From assembly GCF_000317225.1 (NCBI RefSeq), contig NZ_AJLL01000051.1, positions 1 to 64,000 of the forward strand: a stretch of 64,000 nucleotides of DNA. Direction: 5' to 3'. Under the pieces are notes generated by a model. It made no database searches. It had not been told where the DNA came from and saw only the letters and a list, made by a program, of their open reading frames with translations. Source of the stretch: Fischerella thermalis PCC 7521 (lineage in GTDB: Bacteria; Cyanobacteriota; Cyanobacteriia; Cyanobacteriales; Nostocaceae). Position 1 is the stretch's first letter; each line of letters opens with the position of its first letter. This document shows, piece by piece, positions 46,144 to 56,306 of this stretch. The position numbers and the translations under genes were made by a program.

Positions 46144-46737
46144 TTACAAAGGTATCAACTCTGGGTAGTATTGCAAAAGCTGATCGTTAGTGAGTTCATC
46201 ACCTAATTGAGCAGGTGAAAAATGTACCTGAATTGCTTTGAGTTTATGGTTATAATGCAAATTTATCAAGGCTTTTAAAGCTTCTTTGAGAGCGTAAATA
46301 TTGGCTAGATCAGTTTCTAATTCTGGTACTTCTCCTGTATAAGCAACTGTGATCATCACCACAACATTGCGTGTTACAGGTATAGAAAAAGAGTCATTAT
46401 AATCAGACTCAGAACTGAAATCTGGCTCACTTTTATAACGTTGGGCAGAGTCTGTAAACAATTCATTTACATAATCTCCTGCTTCGCCTTCATTCCAAAA
46501 TACTTCGCCTTCATTAGCAGCAGAAAGCCAGTATTCATCGTATTGCAGTAGAGTTTCACAAAGTTCTACTAATCCTTCTCCCAAAACATTGAGATCACCA
46601 TCGGAATCCATTGCTTCCCGCGCACCACGATTTAATACTCCCAAAATTGGTGCAACTTCAGAACCCGCTAAATGTAACATAATACGACAAACTACATAGC
46701 GAGTCTTACCCATCATTCTATTAAATGATTCGCGCAT
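46144..46737 (-). CDS. DUF1517-like protein
   Basis: A 197-residue cytoplasmic protein (ATG 46737, preceded by AAGGAGGAAAA, so the longer frame to 46821 is rejected). The C-terminal part, VVVMITVAYTGEVPELETDL, LKALINLHYNHKLKAIQVHF and DELTNDQLLQYYPELIPL, resembles the end of DUF1517 proteins (strand, helix, then a D-x-L-T-x-x-x-L-x-x-x-Y-P-x-L motif). The N-terminal DUF1517 membrane part is absent, so this is a soluble short form. Function unknown. It follows the pentapeptide gene on the same strand after 109 bp. Confidence 0.65.
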   Translation of the reverse strand: MRESFNRMMGKTRYVVCRIMLHLAGSEVAPILGVLNRGAREAMDSDGDLNVLGEGLVELCETLLQYDEYWLSAANEGEVFWNEGEAGDYVNELFTDSAQRYKSEPDFSSESDYNDSFSIPVTRNVVVMITVAYTGEVPELETDLANIYALKEALKALINLHYNHKLKAIQVHFSPAQLGDELTNDQLLQYYPELIPL

Positions 46738-46846
46738 TTTTCCTCCTTGAGATTGTTGTTGGTTGTTGGTTGATCGTTGATGGTTACTTGTTAACTGCTT
46801 CCAGAAAAGTATAACTACCAACTAACATCTATCAACAAATAACTAA

Positions 46847-48406
46847 TTATTTTATGTAATGAAATCCTTTGATAAAATCAATAATCATACTGGCTGAAGG
46901 TGTAATTGCTTTGGTAGTGCCTAGAGAATTGCCAACATTTTTAGATGCATTGATGTCATAGTTATCAATAAATCTACCAAATTGAGGATGATCATGGATA
47001 ATCAAACTTTGGGAACTGGAATTAGTTAAGGTTGTCTGGGTTGGTGCTTGGAAAAAGTTGAGTTTTGTTGTAATTTTAAGTATATTTATTAGCTCTTTGA
47101 TGACAGCAGTGTTTTCTATAACTTGTTCTATTAATGCAGTCAATTGCTGGCAGTGCTGAGGAGTGAATGAAGTAACATGAGGAAAATTTTCACTCTTGAT
47201 TATTGCCAATAGTGTACGAATATTGTTTTGGGTAGTTGTCGAATCTTGGAAGGGAAGAATTGCCATGTAAGCTGTGGGTAATAAATTGAGATCACTATCT
47301 ACACGAAATGTAAAAACTGTGCGACGACGCCCAATTTCCATACTAGGAGGTTGTTTTAATTCGCGGTATTGTTGAGCGATTTGGTGATAAGCTCCAGCAA
47401 TGGCAAAATTCGCTTCATGATCCAAGGGTTTATCGATAACAATCCGAATTGTTGGTGGAGTTTCGTTAAAAAATTCCCGTGATTCTTCGGTGTTGAATTT
47501 TTGAATGATCGAGCGATCGCCACTAGGACTAAGATCAATCCACTCACAAATCATACCCTCAGTTTTTAAACCAAATCTGGAGGTCGAATAAAGTTTTGCG
47601 CCTGTTAAAGTTGCTCCTGATAAATCTGCACCTACCCACTCGGCTTTAATTAATTTGGCCTGAGTCAGATCAGCATGAACCAAACTAGCATTGGTTAAAT
47701 TGGCATTGCTTAAATCCGCCCCAATCAGATTCGCACCACTCAATTTTGCCTCACTTAAATCTGCCCAACTCAGATTTGCCCCATTTAAATCTGCCCAACG
47801 CAAATTAGCCCCACTCAAATTAGCCCCACTGAAATTACTATGGCTAAGATTAGCCTGTCTCATTTCTGCATTTCGGCAATTCGCACCACTGCAATCGGTA
47901 CGACTCAAGTCAGTGTTATTTAAATTAGCACCCTCTAAATTTGCTTCCGTTAACAAACTATCCCTCAAATTCGCCTCGTTCAAATTAGCGTAGCGCAGTA
48001 TAGCGTGCCGAAGTGAAGCTTCTCTAAGATCCGCACAATTGAGATTAGCTGCAAACAGATCAGCACGACTGAGATCAGCACGAATTAACTCCGCACGAAT
48101 GAGGGAGGCTGACTGGAGTTGGGCGCGACTCAAATCTGCTCGAATCAAATTGGCGACATTGAGACTGGCGTGGTTGAGATTGGCTTGATGAAGATAAGCA
48201 CCACTTAATCTAGCTACATTGATTTGGGCATGACTAAAATCAGTACCACACAGATGGGAACCACTGAGATTAACAATACTCAAATTAGCATGACTAAAAT
48301 TTGCTTCATTAAGTTTGACACCACTGAGGTTAGCTTCAGAAAGATCAACACTGCGAAAATCTCTTTCTCCTGCTTCGTATTTTGCTAGCAATTCCTCTAA
48401 AGTCAT
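46847..48406 (-). CDS. Pentapeptide repeat protein
   Basis: A 519-residue protein starting at ATG 48406 (MTLEELLAKYEAGERDF), with GGTGAGG upstream; the longer frame begins with TTG. Residues about 15-255 are continuous A(D/N)LXX pentapeptides, which build a right-handed beta-helix. The rest is a different C-terminal domain with VDSDLNLLPTAYMAILPFQD and a helical end. The very regular A-N-L-S-G units make the minus strand nearly repetitive. Function unknown; some pentapeptide proteins mimic DNA. Confidence 0.92.
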   Translation of the reverse strand: MTLEELLAKYEAGERDFRSVDLSEANLSGVKLNEANFSHANLSIVNLSGSHLCGTDFSHAQINVARLSGAYLHQANLNHASLNVANLIRADLSRAQLQSASLIRAELIRADLSRADLFAANLNCADLREASLRHAILRYANLNEANLRDSLLTEANLEGANLNNTDLSRTDCSGANCRNAEMRQANLSHSNFSGANLSGANLRWADLNGANLSWADLSEAKLSGANLIGADLSNANLTNASLVHADLTQAKLIKAEWVGADLSGATLTGAKLYSTSRFGLKTEGMICEWIDLSPSGDRSIIQKFNTEESREFFNETPPTIRIVIDKPLDHEANFAIAGAYHQIAQQYRELKQPPSMEIGRRRTVFTFRVDSDLNLLPTAYMAILPFQDSTTTQNNIRTLLAIIKSENFPHVTSFTPQHCQQLTALIEQVIENTAVIKELINILKITTKLNFFQAPTQTTLTNSSSQSLIIHDHPQFGRFIDNYDINASKNVGNSLGTTKAITPSASMIIDFIKGFHYIK

Positions 48407-48490
48407 TGTAGTTACCTCACCGGATACCAACTCGAATAGTGGGTAAAGTTGTGTATCTTAACTCGTAATTGAATTTCAATCAAAATCACA

Positions 48491-49336
48491 ATGAAAATTG
48501 GTATTTTAGGACTCGGACTAATTGGCGGCTCTTTGGGTTTAGATTTGCGATCGCATGGACATTATGTGTTTGGAGTCAGTCGCCGGGAATCAACTTGTAC
48601 CAAGGCGATCGCCCTTGGTAGTGTAGATGAAGCATCTGTTAACATGAGCTTGCTCACTGCCGCAGAGGTTGTATTTATTTGTACACCAATTGGACTTATT
48701 ATTCCCACAATCGAGCAGTTAATCGCTCATTTACCTGCTAATGTTGTGATTACCGATGTCGGTTCAGTCAAAACACCGATAGTCAAGGCAATTTCCCCCC
48801 TGTGGACAAATTTTATCGGGGGACACCCAATGGCGGGTACAGCCGAAAGTGGTATTGAGGCTGCACAAAAGCATTTATTTGTTGGTCGACCTTATGTATT
48901 GACGCCAACAGCGACAACCCCACCAGATGCTTTATCTTGTGTGGAGAAAATTGTCAATCAACTGGGGTGTAGAGTTTACCATTGTCCTCCAGAAAATCAT
49001 GACCGGGCAGTGAGTTGGATTTCTCATTTGCCAGTCATGGTGAGCGCTGCTTTAATTGTTGCTTGTTTGAGTGAAAATGATTCCCAGGTATTGCAATTAG
49101 CCCAAAACCTCGCTAGTTCTGGCTTTAGAGATACTAGTCGCGTCGGCGGCGGCAATCCAGAATTAGGGATGATGATGGCACAATATAACCAACAAGAATT
49201 GTTGCGATCGCTCCGACAATATCGCCATCATCTCGACGAATTTATTCACCTAATTGAGCAAGAAAATTGGACAGGCTTAGAAGAATTGTTAAAGTTAACT
49301 CAATCTAATCGTCCTAATTTTGTCGAAGATTGTTAA
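48491..49336 (+). CDS. tyrA: Prephenate/arogenate dehydrogenase
   Basis: A 281-residue NAD(P)-dependent dehydrogenase for tyrosine synthesis. The N-terminal Rossmann motif is GLGLIGGSLGLDLR (about 6-19). DVGSVKTPIV, GGHPMAGTAESG and HDRAVSWISHLPVMVSAAL are family signatures; cyanobacterial enzymes mostly use arogenate and NADP. ATG 48491. Divergent from the pentapeptide gene; its 3' end overlaps the convergent fragment at 49314-49652 by 23 bp. Confidence 0.95.
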   Translation: MKIGILGLGLIGGSLGLDLRSHGHYVFGVSRRESTCTKAIALGSVDEASVNMSLLTAAEVVFICTPIGLIIPTIEQLIAHLPANVVITDVGSVKTPIVKAISPLWTNFIGGHPMAGTAESGIEAAQKHLFVGRPYVLTPTATTPPDALSCVEKIVNQLGCRVYHCPPENHDRAVSWISHLPVMVSAALIVACLSENDSQVLQLAQNLASSGFRDTSRVGGGNPELGMMMAQYNQQELLRSLRQYRHHLDEFIHLIEQENWTGLEELLKLTQSNRPNFVEDC

Positions 49337-49652
49337 TAGTTTTAATGATTAGTAGATAAAAGTTAGTAATACCCATGACTGCTGAGGCAACTGTTACAAT
49401 AGCCAAAGTGAAGAAAAAAGTCAGAGTGTAAATCCAAGCTAGTTCTTCTGGCGTGACACCGAGAAGACTAAATAATATTTGACTGATTGCATCAAGTGTG
49501 GCGATCGCTACAACTACTGCGGTCATGATCACGATTACTAAATGTCCGAGAGTTTGACCAGCCTTGACTTGGTTAAAATTAGCGTCCTGTAATAGAGCGT
49601 TAGTAAAATCACAACCGCGAATATTCGCACTGCTAAAATCTGCACCAATCAA
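49314..49652 (-). pseudogene. Fragment of a pentapeptide-membrane protein
   Basis: A 112-codon stretch beginning abruptly inside pentapeptide repeats (TTG start, LIGADFSSANIRGCDFTNALLQDANF), followed by two membrane helices (LGHLVIVIMTAVVVAIATLDAI and WIYTLTFFFTLAIVTVASAVM). A stop codon lies three codons upstream, and the sequence further up is not repeat-like. Intact relatives would have a long N-terminal repeat region, so it is probably the surviving 3' end of a larger gene. It could still be expressed. Confidence 0.55.
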
Positions 49653-50072
49653 ATTGCGTTTTTATAAAAGAGCGATTTTGTAACTCCTGGTTAGCAAAGT
49701 TGAGAAAATTAGAATTAGTCAGCCGCTAGCAGGATTTTGATTGATTTTACACAAGCTTGCTCTTGCCGCTGGTTTTCAGATGCATGTACCCAAGCCTATT
49801 GAACCAATTCAGCTGACAGTTGTGGCACGGTTGGCTGGAAGATGTAACTGAAGGCAGAGGGCAGAGGGCAGATGGCAGAAGGAAGAAAATCTATTTTTGC
49901 CGTCTGCTATAGGGTTCAAAGCCCCTAATTTTTTATACAAAGGGTAACAAATTTTTTACATTACGAGAAGCCACTTCGTGCCTACAAGATGCAAGGCATC
50001 CTTATTTGAAGAAATTCTTCCAATTATTTATAACGTTTCCCTTTTGCCCTCTGCCTCCTGCCTCCTGCCTTC
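49653..50072. other. Intergenic region with GGCAGAG repeats
   Basis: Contains a tandem GGCAGAG heptamer repeat (49853-49882) and, 160 bp on, opposite-strand counterparts (CCCTCTGCCTCCTGCCTCCTG, near 50046-50066) that could pair with it. AT-rich otherwise; no gene. Confidence 0.55.
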
Positions 50073-50777
50073 TCATGCTAAAACGGCAGCTAGCAAAAAT
50101 AAACTATCTACCAAAATTGTACTCAACACGGCTCCGCCAAAAGCATACCAGTGGTATTGTCTTCTACCTAAAGGTAAAATTCCTACCATCGTGAGAACCA
50201 TAGCCAGAATTAATGCCCAGGCTACTCCCCAAGGCGTTTGTACTCGTGCGACTGCACTTTGTAAAATTAGTGGCACGAATTCTGGTTCTACTCGCATAAT
50301 TTGTCGCCAATGCGGCATTAAATTTACTAAGTAGAAATACACATCAGTTAAGGCAGTACCAAGTAAAGAACCTAAATAAAACCAGTTACCGATTTTTCCC
50401 CAGTTTCGACGCAGACACCAGATTGCAAACGGTAGACCTATAGACTCTACTGGTAAATGCCATAAAGGTTCCCAACGCAACCAACCCCAGTAAATTGAAC
50501 CAGCTAACCAGCTCCAGCTAAACCCAAATAATAAATCTCCCCAATGGTATGTTACAGAACGTGACATTAATAAGAAACTCAGCCACACCCATAAAAATGT
50601 GAGACCAATACTCAACCAGGTTAGCGATCGCACCAGAGGGGCTTCGATAAATACTGGTACGGATACCAAAAATATTGCTGCTGCGAATATTAACCAAGTT
50701 TGCCGAGCCGAGGCAAACATGCCAAGCGGAGTTGAGGCATTCACCTGAGGATTTGCAGAGGCGGAGAATGTCTGCAT
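50073..50777 (-). CDS. DUF3120 family membrane protein
   Basis: A 234-residue membrane protein with about seven helices; the start is set at ATG 50777 (MQTFSASANPQ) because the longer frame begins with TTG. DUF3120 signatures are TWLIFAAAIFLVSVPVFIEAPLVR, GLPFAIWCLRRNWGKIGNWFYLGSLLGTALTDVYFY and VARVQTPWGVAWALIL. Found across cyanobacteria; function unknown. Confidence 0.9.
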   Translation of the reverse strand: MQTFSASANPQVNASTPLGMFASARQTWLIFAAAIFLVSVPVFIEAPLVRSLTWLSIGLTFLWVWLSFLLMSRSVTYHWGDLLFGFSWSWLAGSIYWGWLRWEPLWHLPVESIGLPFAIWCLRRNWGKIGNWFYLGSLLGTALTDVYFYLVNLMPHWRQIMRVEPEFVPLILQSAVARVQTPWGVAWALILAMVLTMVGILPLGRRQYHWYAFGGAVLSTILVDSLFLLAAVLA

Positions 50778-51126
50778 CTTAGTTTTGCTGCCAGCAGAAA
50801 CTGTGTATGAGGACAATGTATTATCAACCAAAGTTTATTAATATTATTTACTTAACTTTATCTTATTTAATATACCACAACACATATCCCCCCCAGGGGC
50901 ATAATGATTACATCTTTTATCATACAGCGACTTTTGAGCGAGAAAACCACATTTTCAATAAGGACACAAAGACGTACAGAAATAGTCAATTATTACATTC
51001 CAGTATCAGAGGGTCCCTGTCTCCCGCGTTAGAGCGTCTTTGAAAAAATACTCTTTTGAACTGACTCCAAAGATTTAAAGTTGGATAATTTGGTAAAGTT
51101 AGGCAGCCATTTCTGGAGTCTGGTTA
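50778..51126. other. Intergenic region, divergent promoters
   Basis: AT-rich spacer between DUF3120 and uppP. Apart from a C-rich stretch (ATCCCCCCCAGGGG, near 50886), no repeats, hairpin or gene stand out. It should hold promoters for both genes. Confidence 0.45.
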
Positions 51127-52038
51127 ATGGGAACAATGTTTGTAACAGATGGAGTAGAATTTTTTTTGCCTATAGGAAATCATCTGATGCAAACAGCGGG
51201 TAATGCTGTTGCGGATGAATCCAACGTACTTGGAAAAATAGTGCAAGGATTTATTTTAGGTATGGTCCAAGGTATTACGGAATTTTTGCCTATCAGTAGT
51301 ACCGCTCACCTAATCATATTTCGGGACGTTTTAGGTTGGAAGGCGACATGGAGTAAGACAGCAGTTGATGGAATTCAGCTTGGCAGCGTTTTTGCAGTAC
51401 TGATATATTTTTGGAAAGATATTCGCAACATTTTGGGGGGTGCTTGGTTAGCATTTCAGCAGCAGGAATGGCAGCGATCTGAGTGGAAAATGTTTGTGGG
51501 GATTGTGATTGGGACGTTTCCTGCATTATTAGGTGGTTTAGTACTCAAGAGTTTAGATGTTGAGTTAGAAAGTCCCTTGATGATTGCAGGAATGTCAATT
51601 GTAATGGCGATGTTGTTGGGTTTGGCGGAAAAATTTGGCTCGCGCAAGCGTGGCTTTGAAGAAGTAGAAATTAAAGATGGGATGATTGTAGGTTTAGGAC
51701 AAATGATAGCTCTTCTACCAGGGGCTTCCCGTTCTGGTTCAACCCTGACCACAGCCTTATTTATTGGCTTGCAACGAGACACTGCTGCCCGATTTTCATT
51801 TTTGCTAGGCTTACCAACACTAGCGATCGCAACAGCTGTTCAAACTAAAGACGTACTCCAAGAATCGCATATGTTCTTGCCACTATTAATAGGTATCGTC
51901 TCAACCTTTGTCTTTTCCTATTTATCAATCGCTTGGTTGCTGAAGTTCCTGCAACGGCGAAGCAGCTGGGTATTTGTATGGTATCGCTTGGGGTTTGGAG
52001 CAGCAATCCTGGGTGCAATTAGTGCAGGAGTTCTTTAG
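51127..52038 (+). CDS. uppP: Undecaprenyl-diphosphatase UppP/BacA
   Basis: A 303-residue integral membrane phosphatase recycling undecaprenyl-PP to the lipid carrier used in peptidoglycan and polysaccharide synthesis. The two active-site motifs are present: MVQGITEFLPISSTAHLI and LPGASRSGSTLTTALFIGL. The N-terminal ~35 residues before the first conserved helix are longer than in enteric UppP but usual for cyanobacteria. ATG 51127 or 51136. Confidence 0.96.
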   Translation: MGTMFVTDGVEFFLPIGNHLMQTAGNAVADESNVLGKIVQGFILGMVQGITEFLPISSTAHLIIFRDVLGWKATWSKTAVDGIQLGSVFAVLIYFWKDIRNILGGAWLAFQQQEWQRSEWKMFVGIVIGTFPALLGGLVLKSLDVELESPLMIAGMSIVMAMLLGLAEKFGSRKRGFEEVEIKDGMIVGLGQMIALLPGASRSGSTLTTALFIGLQRDTAARFSFLLGLPTLAIATAVQTKDVLQESHMFLPLLIGIVSTFVFSYLSIAWLLKFLQRRSSWVFVWYRLGFGAAILGAISAGVL

Positions 52039-52181
52039 ATCAAGTCATTTGTCATTTGTCATTAGTTATTAATCCTTAATTGAAAACTAATGACCAATGA
52101 CTGATAATTCCTTGATGGTATAAGAAAGCAGATTTATCCGTGGAGTCAATCCAAAATCTAAAATCTAAAATCCAAAATCGA

Positions 52182-53507
52182 ATGACTACTATTCGTCCGG
52201 CTCGAATTACCAAAGTATTACCCGATTCGATTGCAGCAGAAATTGGTTTTGAAGTTGGGGATGCGATCGTCAGTATCAACGGCACACCTCCCCGTGATTT
52301 AATTGATTATCGATTTTTGTGCGCGGATGAGATTTTAGAACTAGAAGTCCTAGACGCCACTGGCAAAACTCATCACATTGAAATTGAAAAAGACTACGAC
52401 GAGGATTTAGGGTTAGAATTTGAAACTGCTTTATTTGATAATTTAATCCAGTGCAATAATCGTTGTCCGTTTTGTTTTATCGACCAACAACCACCAGGTA
52501 AACGCTCAAGTTTGTATCTCAAAGATGATGATTATCGCTTGAGCTTTTTGTATGGTTCCTACCTGACCTTAACTAATTTGACAGAACGGGAATGGCGACG
52601 TATCGAAGCAATGCGGCTATCTCCGTTATATGTATCGGTTCACGCCACAGAACCCGAAGTAAGAATTAGACTCTTAAAAAATCCTCGGGCTGGACAAATC
52701 TTAGAGCAACTCAAGTGGTTTCAACAAAGACGACTGCAAATCCATGCTCAGGTAGTCGTGTGTCCTGGTATAAATGATGGTCAGCATTTGGAAAAATCCC
52801 TGAGAGACTTAGCATCATTTCATATAGGTGAAGTGCCAACAGTTGCTTCTGTAGCAGTAGTACCAGTGGGATTAACCAAGTTTCGTCCCCAAGCAGACGA
52901 ACTCACACCAGTTACTAGAGAAAAAGCCCAAGAGGTAATTAAACAAGTGCGATCGCTTCAGCAGCAATTTCGGCAAAAGTTTGATTATACATTTGCTTGG
53001 TTAGCTGATGAGTGGTTTCTAATTGCCCAAGAGGAATTACCATGCGAATCTGAATATGAAGACTATCCCCAAATCGATAACGGTGTTGGTTCGATTCGCT
53101 TGTTTATCAAGCAGTTTATGCAAGTTGCAGATGAATTACTACCACCAAAAATACCAGGACAAAAAAGATTTACCTGGGTGGTGGGTAACGCTGTAGAACA
53201 AGCATTTCAACCAATTCTTGAACGGTTGAATTCAGTAGAAGGTTTACAAGTAAACATGCAGGCTCTCAAGAGCGATTATTGGGGACAAAATATATCCGTG
53301 ACAGGGTTGCTAACTGGACATGATTTACTGTTAAATCTACAAGGGCAAGATTTAGGAGATGGAATTTTGCTACCAGCTGTCATGCTAAAACATGGTGAAT
53401 TGGTATTTTTAGATGATATAAATGTAAATGATTTAGCCCGGCAATTGGAGACAAAAATCTTCCCAGTGGCGGGGATAGAAGAACTAATAGAGACTTGTAT
53501 TAAATAG
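52182..53507 (+). CDS. TIGR03279 family PDZ/radical SAM protein (DUF512)
   Basis: A 441-residue protein starting at ATG 52182 (MTTIRPARITKVLPDS); the longer frame begins with GTG. N-terminal PDZ-like domain (SIAAEIGFEVGDAIVSINGTPP), then the radical-SAM cluster motif C-NNR-C-PF-C (LIQCNNRCPFCFIDQQP), and a C-terminal DUF512 domain (VGSIRLFIKQF, VVGNAVEQAFQPIL, SVTGLLTGHDLL, GDGILLPAVMLKHGELVFLDD). The family is widespread in cyanobacteria and Firmicutes; its reaction is unknown. Follows uppP by 143 bp on the same strand. Confidence 0.93.
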   Translation: MTTIRPARITKVLPDSIAAEIGFEVGDAIVSINGTPPRDLIDYRFLCADEILELEVLDATGKTHHIEIEKDYDEDLGLEFETALFDNLIQCNNRCPFCFIDQQPPGKRSSLYLKDDDYRLSFLYGSYLTLTNLTEREWRRIEAMRLSPLYVSVHATEPEVRIRLLKNPRAGQILEQLKWFQQRRLQIHAQVVVCPGINDGQHLEKSLRDLASFHIGEVPTVASVAVVPVGLTKFRPQADELTPVTREKAQEVIKQVRSLQQQFRQKFDYTFAWLADEWFLIAQEELPCESEYEDYPQIDNGVGSIRLFIKQFMQVADELLPPKIPGQKRFTWVVGNAVEQAFQPILERLNSVEGLQVNMQALKSDYWGQNISVTGLLTGHDLLLNLQGQDLGDGILLPAVMLKHGELVFLDDINVNDLARQLETKIFPVAGIEELIETCIK

Positions 53508-53597
53508 TTGTTTGTTGGTTGTTAGTTGTTGGTTGTTTCTATCCCAACAATAAACAACTATGAACAAACAACTAACTAATTAAGTGAGGAGTGGATA

Positions 53598-56306
53598 GTG
53601 AAGTGTCAAAGAAAAAAAACTATAAAAGATAAACATAAGAATATTAAAACAATTGGATTATTTATTTTTAAAATAAAATTTACACTCTACAATCTACTCA
53701 CGATTACACCAGCAACAGCTACGACCGCTGAAGAACCTATAATCAGTATTGTATATACTCAAGAAAATGCTAGTCAGTGGGCAGGAATAGAAAATCGTTT
53801 ACAAGCAATAGGTGTAAAATACTGTGTAATTTCTTTAGATAGCGTCAAGAGTGCAGCAGATTGGGGCGATCGCCCGGTATTATTTTTGCCAAATGTAGAG
53901 AGTGTATCACCAGCACAAGCGATTGCTTTAGAAGAATGGATGAGAAATGGTGGACGTTTGATTGCTAGCGGTCCAGTCGGGGGTTCATCAGCACCAGGAG
54001 TACGTCAACTACTGCAATCCCTCTTAGGTGGATATTGGGGATTCAGCTTAGACTCTCCCCAAAAACTACAACCTTTATCAGAAATAACACGGAATTTGAA
54101 CAGTCCAGATGAACTGCTGGGTACAGTGCGTGGAGGTGTGATGATTCCCAATACTGTAGCATCGCAAACAGCTGCTGTTTGCGATGCCCAAGATAAACTT
54201 CCAGCAGTATTAACTACAGAACGCTCCACTTTGTTAGGTTGGCGTTGGGGAGTAGATGCCGCTTCTGGTATACAAACAGATACTGCTTGGTTAAAAGCAG
54301 CACTCAAGCGGCATCTCAGGAAGTTTTCTATATATATGAATAGAGTACCAGGCGGTTCGCAAAACTGCTCTACCTCCGTTGTCGCCACCACTCCCCCTAC
54401 TTCCCGCACTCCCCCCACTCCCCCTCCTCAAATTACAGCCACTGCTCCCCAACCCCGACCTCTACCTATACCTAATATTACGTTCCCACATTCAGATGAA
54501 GCTATTGATCAACTGGAACAAAGGGTGCGTTTGGATGTGGAACCGAAATCCAATGCACCTATTAGTCGTAATGAAGCGATCGCTCTCCAGCAACAGTTAG
54601 AAAATCTCATTGGTCGAGTAGAAAGCGCCCACTTAGCAGCTGCAATACACAATGGTAATTCCCAAGTTAGCAAAGCACAGCAAACGCAATTTGCCTCAAT
54701 TAAATCTGGCGCACCAGTCCAGAGTACTGAACAAGTGTTGACCCAAGCCAGGGAAGTGGCTAAAAACTTGCCGCAGCTCATCGCCCAAAAACAGTATGCT
54801 CAAGCGCGATCGAATTGGGTAATGGCCAAGAACTCCTTATGGCAACAGTTTCCTGTGGATCAGAAATTGGCTCAGCCAGAAATCCGCGCAATCTGGCTTG
54901 ATCGCGGTACAATTGTCCGGGCTGGCAGCGAAAAGGGATTAGCTGCAATTTTTGATCGCTTGGCTCAAGCAGGATTTAACACAGTATTTTTTGAAACAGT
55001 TAATTCTAGTTACACAATTTACCCCAGTCAAGTTGCACCCCAGCAAAATCCCCTGACTCGTGGTTGGGATCCTCTAGCAAGTGCTGTAAAATTAGCCCAC
55101 CAAAGGGGTATGGAATTACACGCTTGGGTCTGGGTTTTTGCGGCTGGGAATCAACGTCACAATCAAATTCTCAAACTCGCTCCCAATTATCCAGGGCCAG
55201 TGCTTGCTGCTCATCCAGATTGGGCAGGGTATGATAACCGTGGTCAAATGATTCCCCCAGGTCAAAGCAAACCCTTCTTTGACCCAGCTAATCCCGAGGT
55301 GCGACAGTATTTACTGCAACTGTATGAGGAAATTGTTACCCGCTATCAAGTTGATGGTATTCAGCTAGACTATATTCGCTATCCCTTCCAAGATCCCAGT
55401 GCAGGAAGGACTTACGGCTATGGTAAAGCAGCAAGAGCTAAGTTTCAGCAGCTGACGGGTGTAGATCCGGTCAATATTTCTCCTAGTCAAAGGGAATTAT
55501 GGCAGAAATGGACAGAATTTCGTACCCAGCAAGTGAATAGCTTTGTTGCTCAAGCGTCTGAGCATCTGCGGGCAAAACGGCCTAACTTGATTTTATCGGT
55601 AGCGGTATTTCCTTTACCAGAACAAGAACGCATTCAGAAAATTCAACAGCATTGGGAAGTTTGGGCCAGGCAAGGTGATATTGATATAGTTATTCCCATG
55701 ACCTATGCTCAAGATACTCTCCGGTTTGAGCGATTGGCACAACCTTGGATTGCTTCCTCAAAATTAGGCTCTACTTTGCTAGTACCAGGAATTCGTTTGC
55801 TTTCTTTACCAACTATCGGAGCCTTTGACCAAATCCAATTAGTCAGGGACTTGCCAATCAGTGGTTATGCTCTATTTGCTGCGGAAAATTTTAACAACGA
55901 ATTGCACACAGTTTTCAGCCGCACTCAAGGTAGAGAACAAGGTAGGCAAAAAGAACCTATTCCCTCTCGTCAGCCTTTTGCTGCTGCTGCTAGTCGTTAT
56001 CATGCTTTGCTACGGGAGTGGAAGTTTGTTTCCCAAAATGATGAACTAAAACTATCAGCGATCGCAGCTGCGGACTTTAATACTCAAGCAGAAGTTTTAC
56101 AAAGTGCTTTAAATCAGCTGGCTGCTGAGCCAAGTGCTGGTAAATTAGTGGCAGCAAAAGCTAGTTTGGCTCGTTTTCAGTTCCAATTTCGGGTATGGAT
56201 GCGATCGCAATCTGTGGCTAACCCCTACCAAGTCAAAGCTTGGGAAAATCGTTTGGTTGCGATCGAAAGGCTGTTACGTTATGGGAAAAGAACTGCGGGA
56301 TTTTAA
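53598..56306 (+). CDS. Family 10-like glycosyl hydrolase (GHL10/DUF187), secreted
   Basis: A 902-residue protein. Start GTG 53598 with GAGGAG about 8 bp upstream. The N-terminus is basic and then hydrophobic (TIGLFIFKIKFTLYNLL), a probable signal or anchor. Domain order: a beta-galactosidase/trimerisation-like region (about 45-150, ISIVYTQENASQWAGIENRL, GGRLIASGPVGG), a Pro-rich linker (about 255-295), a helical segment, and the GHL10 TIM barrel (about 430-770; PEIRAIWLDRGTIVR, AGFNTVFFETVNSSYTIYPS, ELHAWVWVFAAGN, VDGIQLDYIRYP, DIDIVIPMTYAQ). The helical C-terminus is not recognised. Probably acts on cell-envelope glycans. Confidence 0.9.
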   Translation: MKCQRKKTIKDKHKNIKTIGLFIFKIKFTLYNLLTITPATATTAEEPIISIVYTQENASQWAGIENRLQAIGVKYCVISLDSVKSAADWGDRPVLFLPNVESVSPAQAIALEEWMRNGGRLIASGPVGGSSAPGVRQLLQSLLGGYWGFSLDSPQKLQPLSEITRNLNSPDELLGTVRGGVMIPNTVASQTAAVCDAQDKLPAVLTTERSTLLGWRWGVDAASGIQTDTAWLKAALKRHLRKFSIYMNRVPGGSQNCSTSVVATTPPTSRTPPTPPPQITATAPQPRPLPIPNITFPHSDEAIDQLEQRVRLDVEPKSNAPISRNEAIALQQQLENLIGRVESAHLAAAIHNGNSQVSKAQQTQFASIKSGAPVQSTEQVLTQAREVAKNLPQLIAQKQYAQARSNWVMAKNSLWQQFPVDQKLAQPEIRAIWLDRGTIVRAGSEKGLAAIFDRLAQAGFNTVFFETVNSSYTIYPSQVAPQQNPLTRGWDPLASAVKLAHQRGMELHAWVWVFAAGNQRHNQILKLAPNYPGPVLAAHPDWAGYDNRGQMIPPGQSKPFFDPANPEVRQYLLQLYEEIVTRYQVDGIQLDYIRYPFQDPSAGRTYGYGKAARAKFQQLTGVDPVNISPSQRELWQKWTEFRTQQVNSFVAQASEHLRAKRPNLILSVAVFPLPEQERIQKIQQHWEVWARQGDIDIVIPMTYAQDTLRFERLAQPWIASSKLGSTLLVPGIRLLSLPTIGAFDQIQLVRDLPISGYALFAAENFNNELHTVFSRTQGREQGRQKEPIPSRQPFAAAASRYHALLREWKFVSQNDELKLSAIAAADFNTQAEVLQSALNQLAAEPSAGKLVAAKASLARFQFQFRVWMRSQSVANPYQVKAWENRLVAIERLLRYGKRTAGF

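Noticed and set aside
47691-47993. 100-codon plus-strand ORF with regular Ala/Leu/Lys pattern
   Set aside because: It is the antisense shadow of the pentapeptide repeats on the minus strand.
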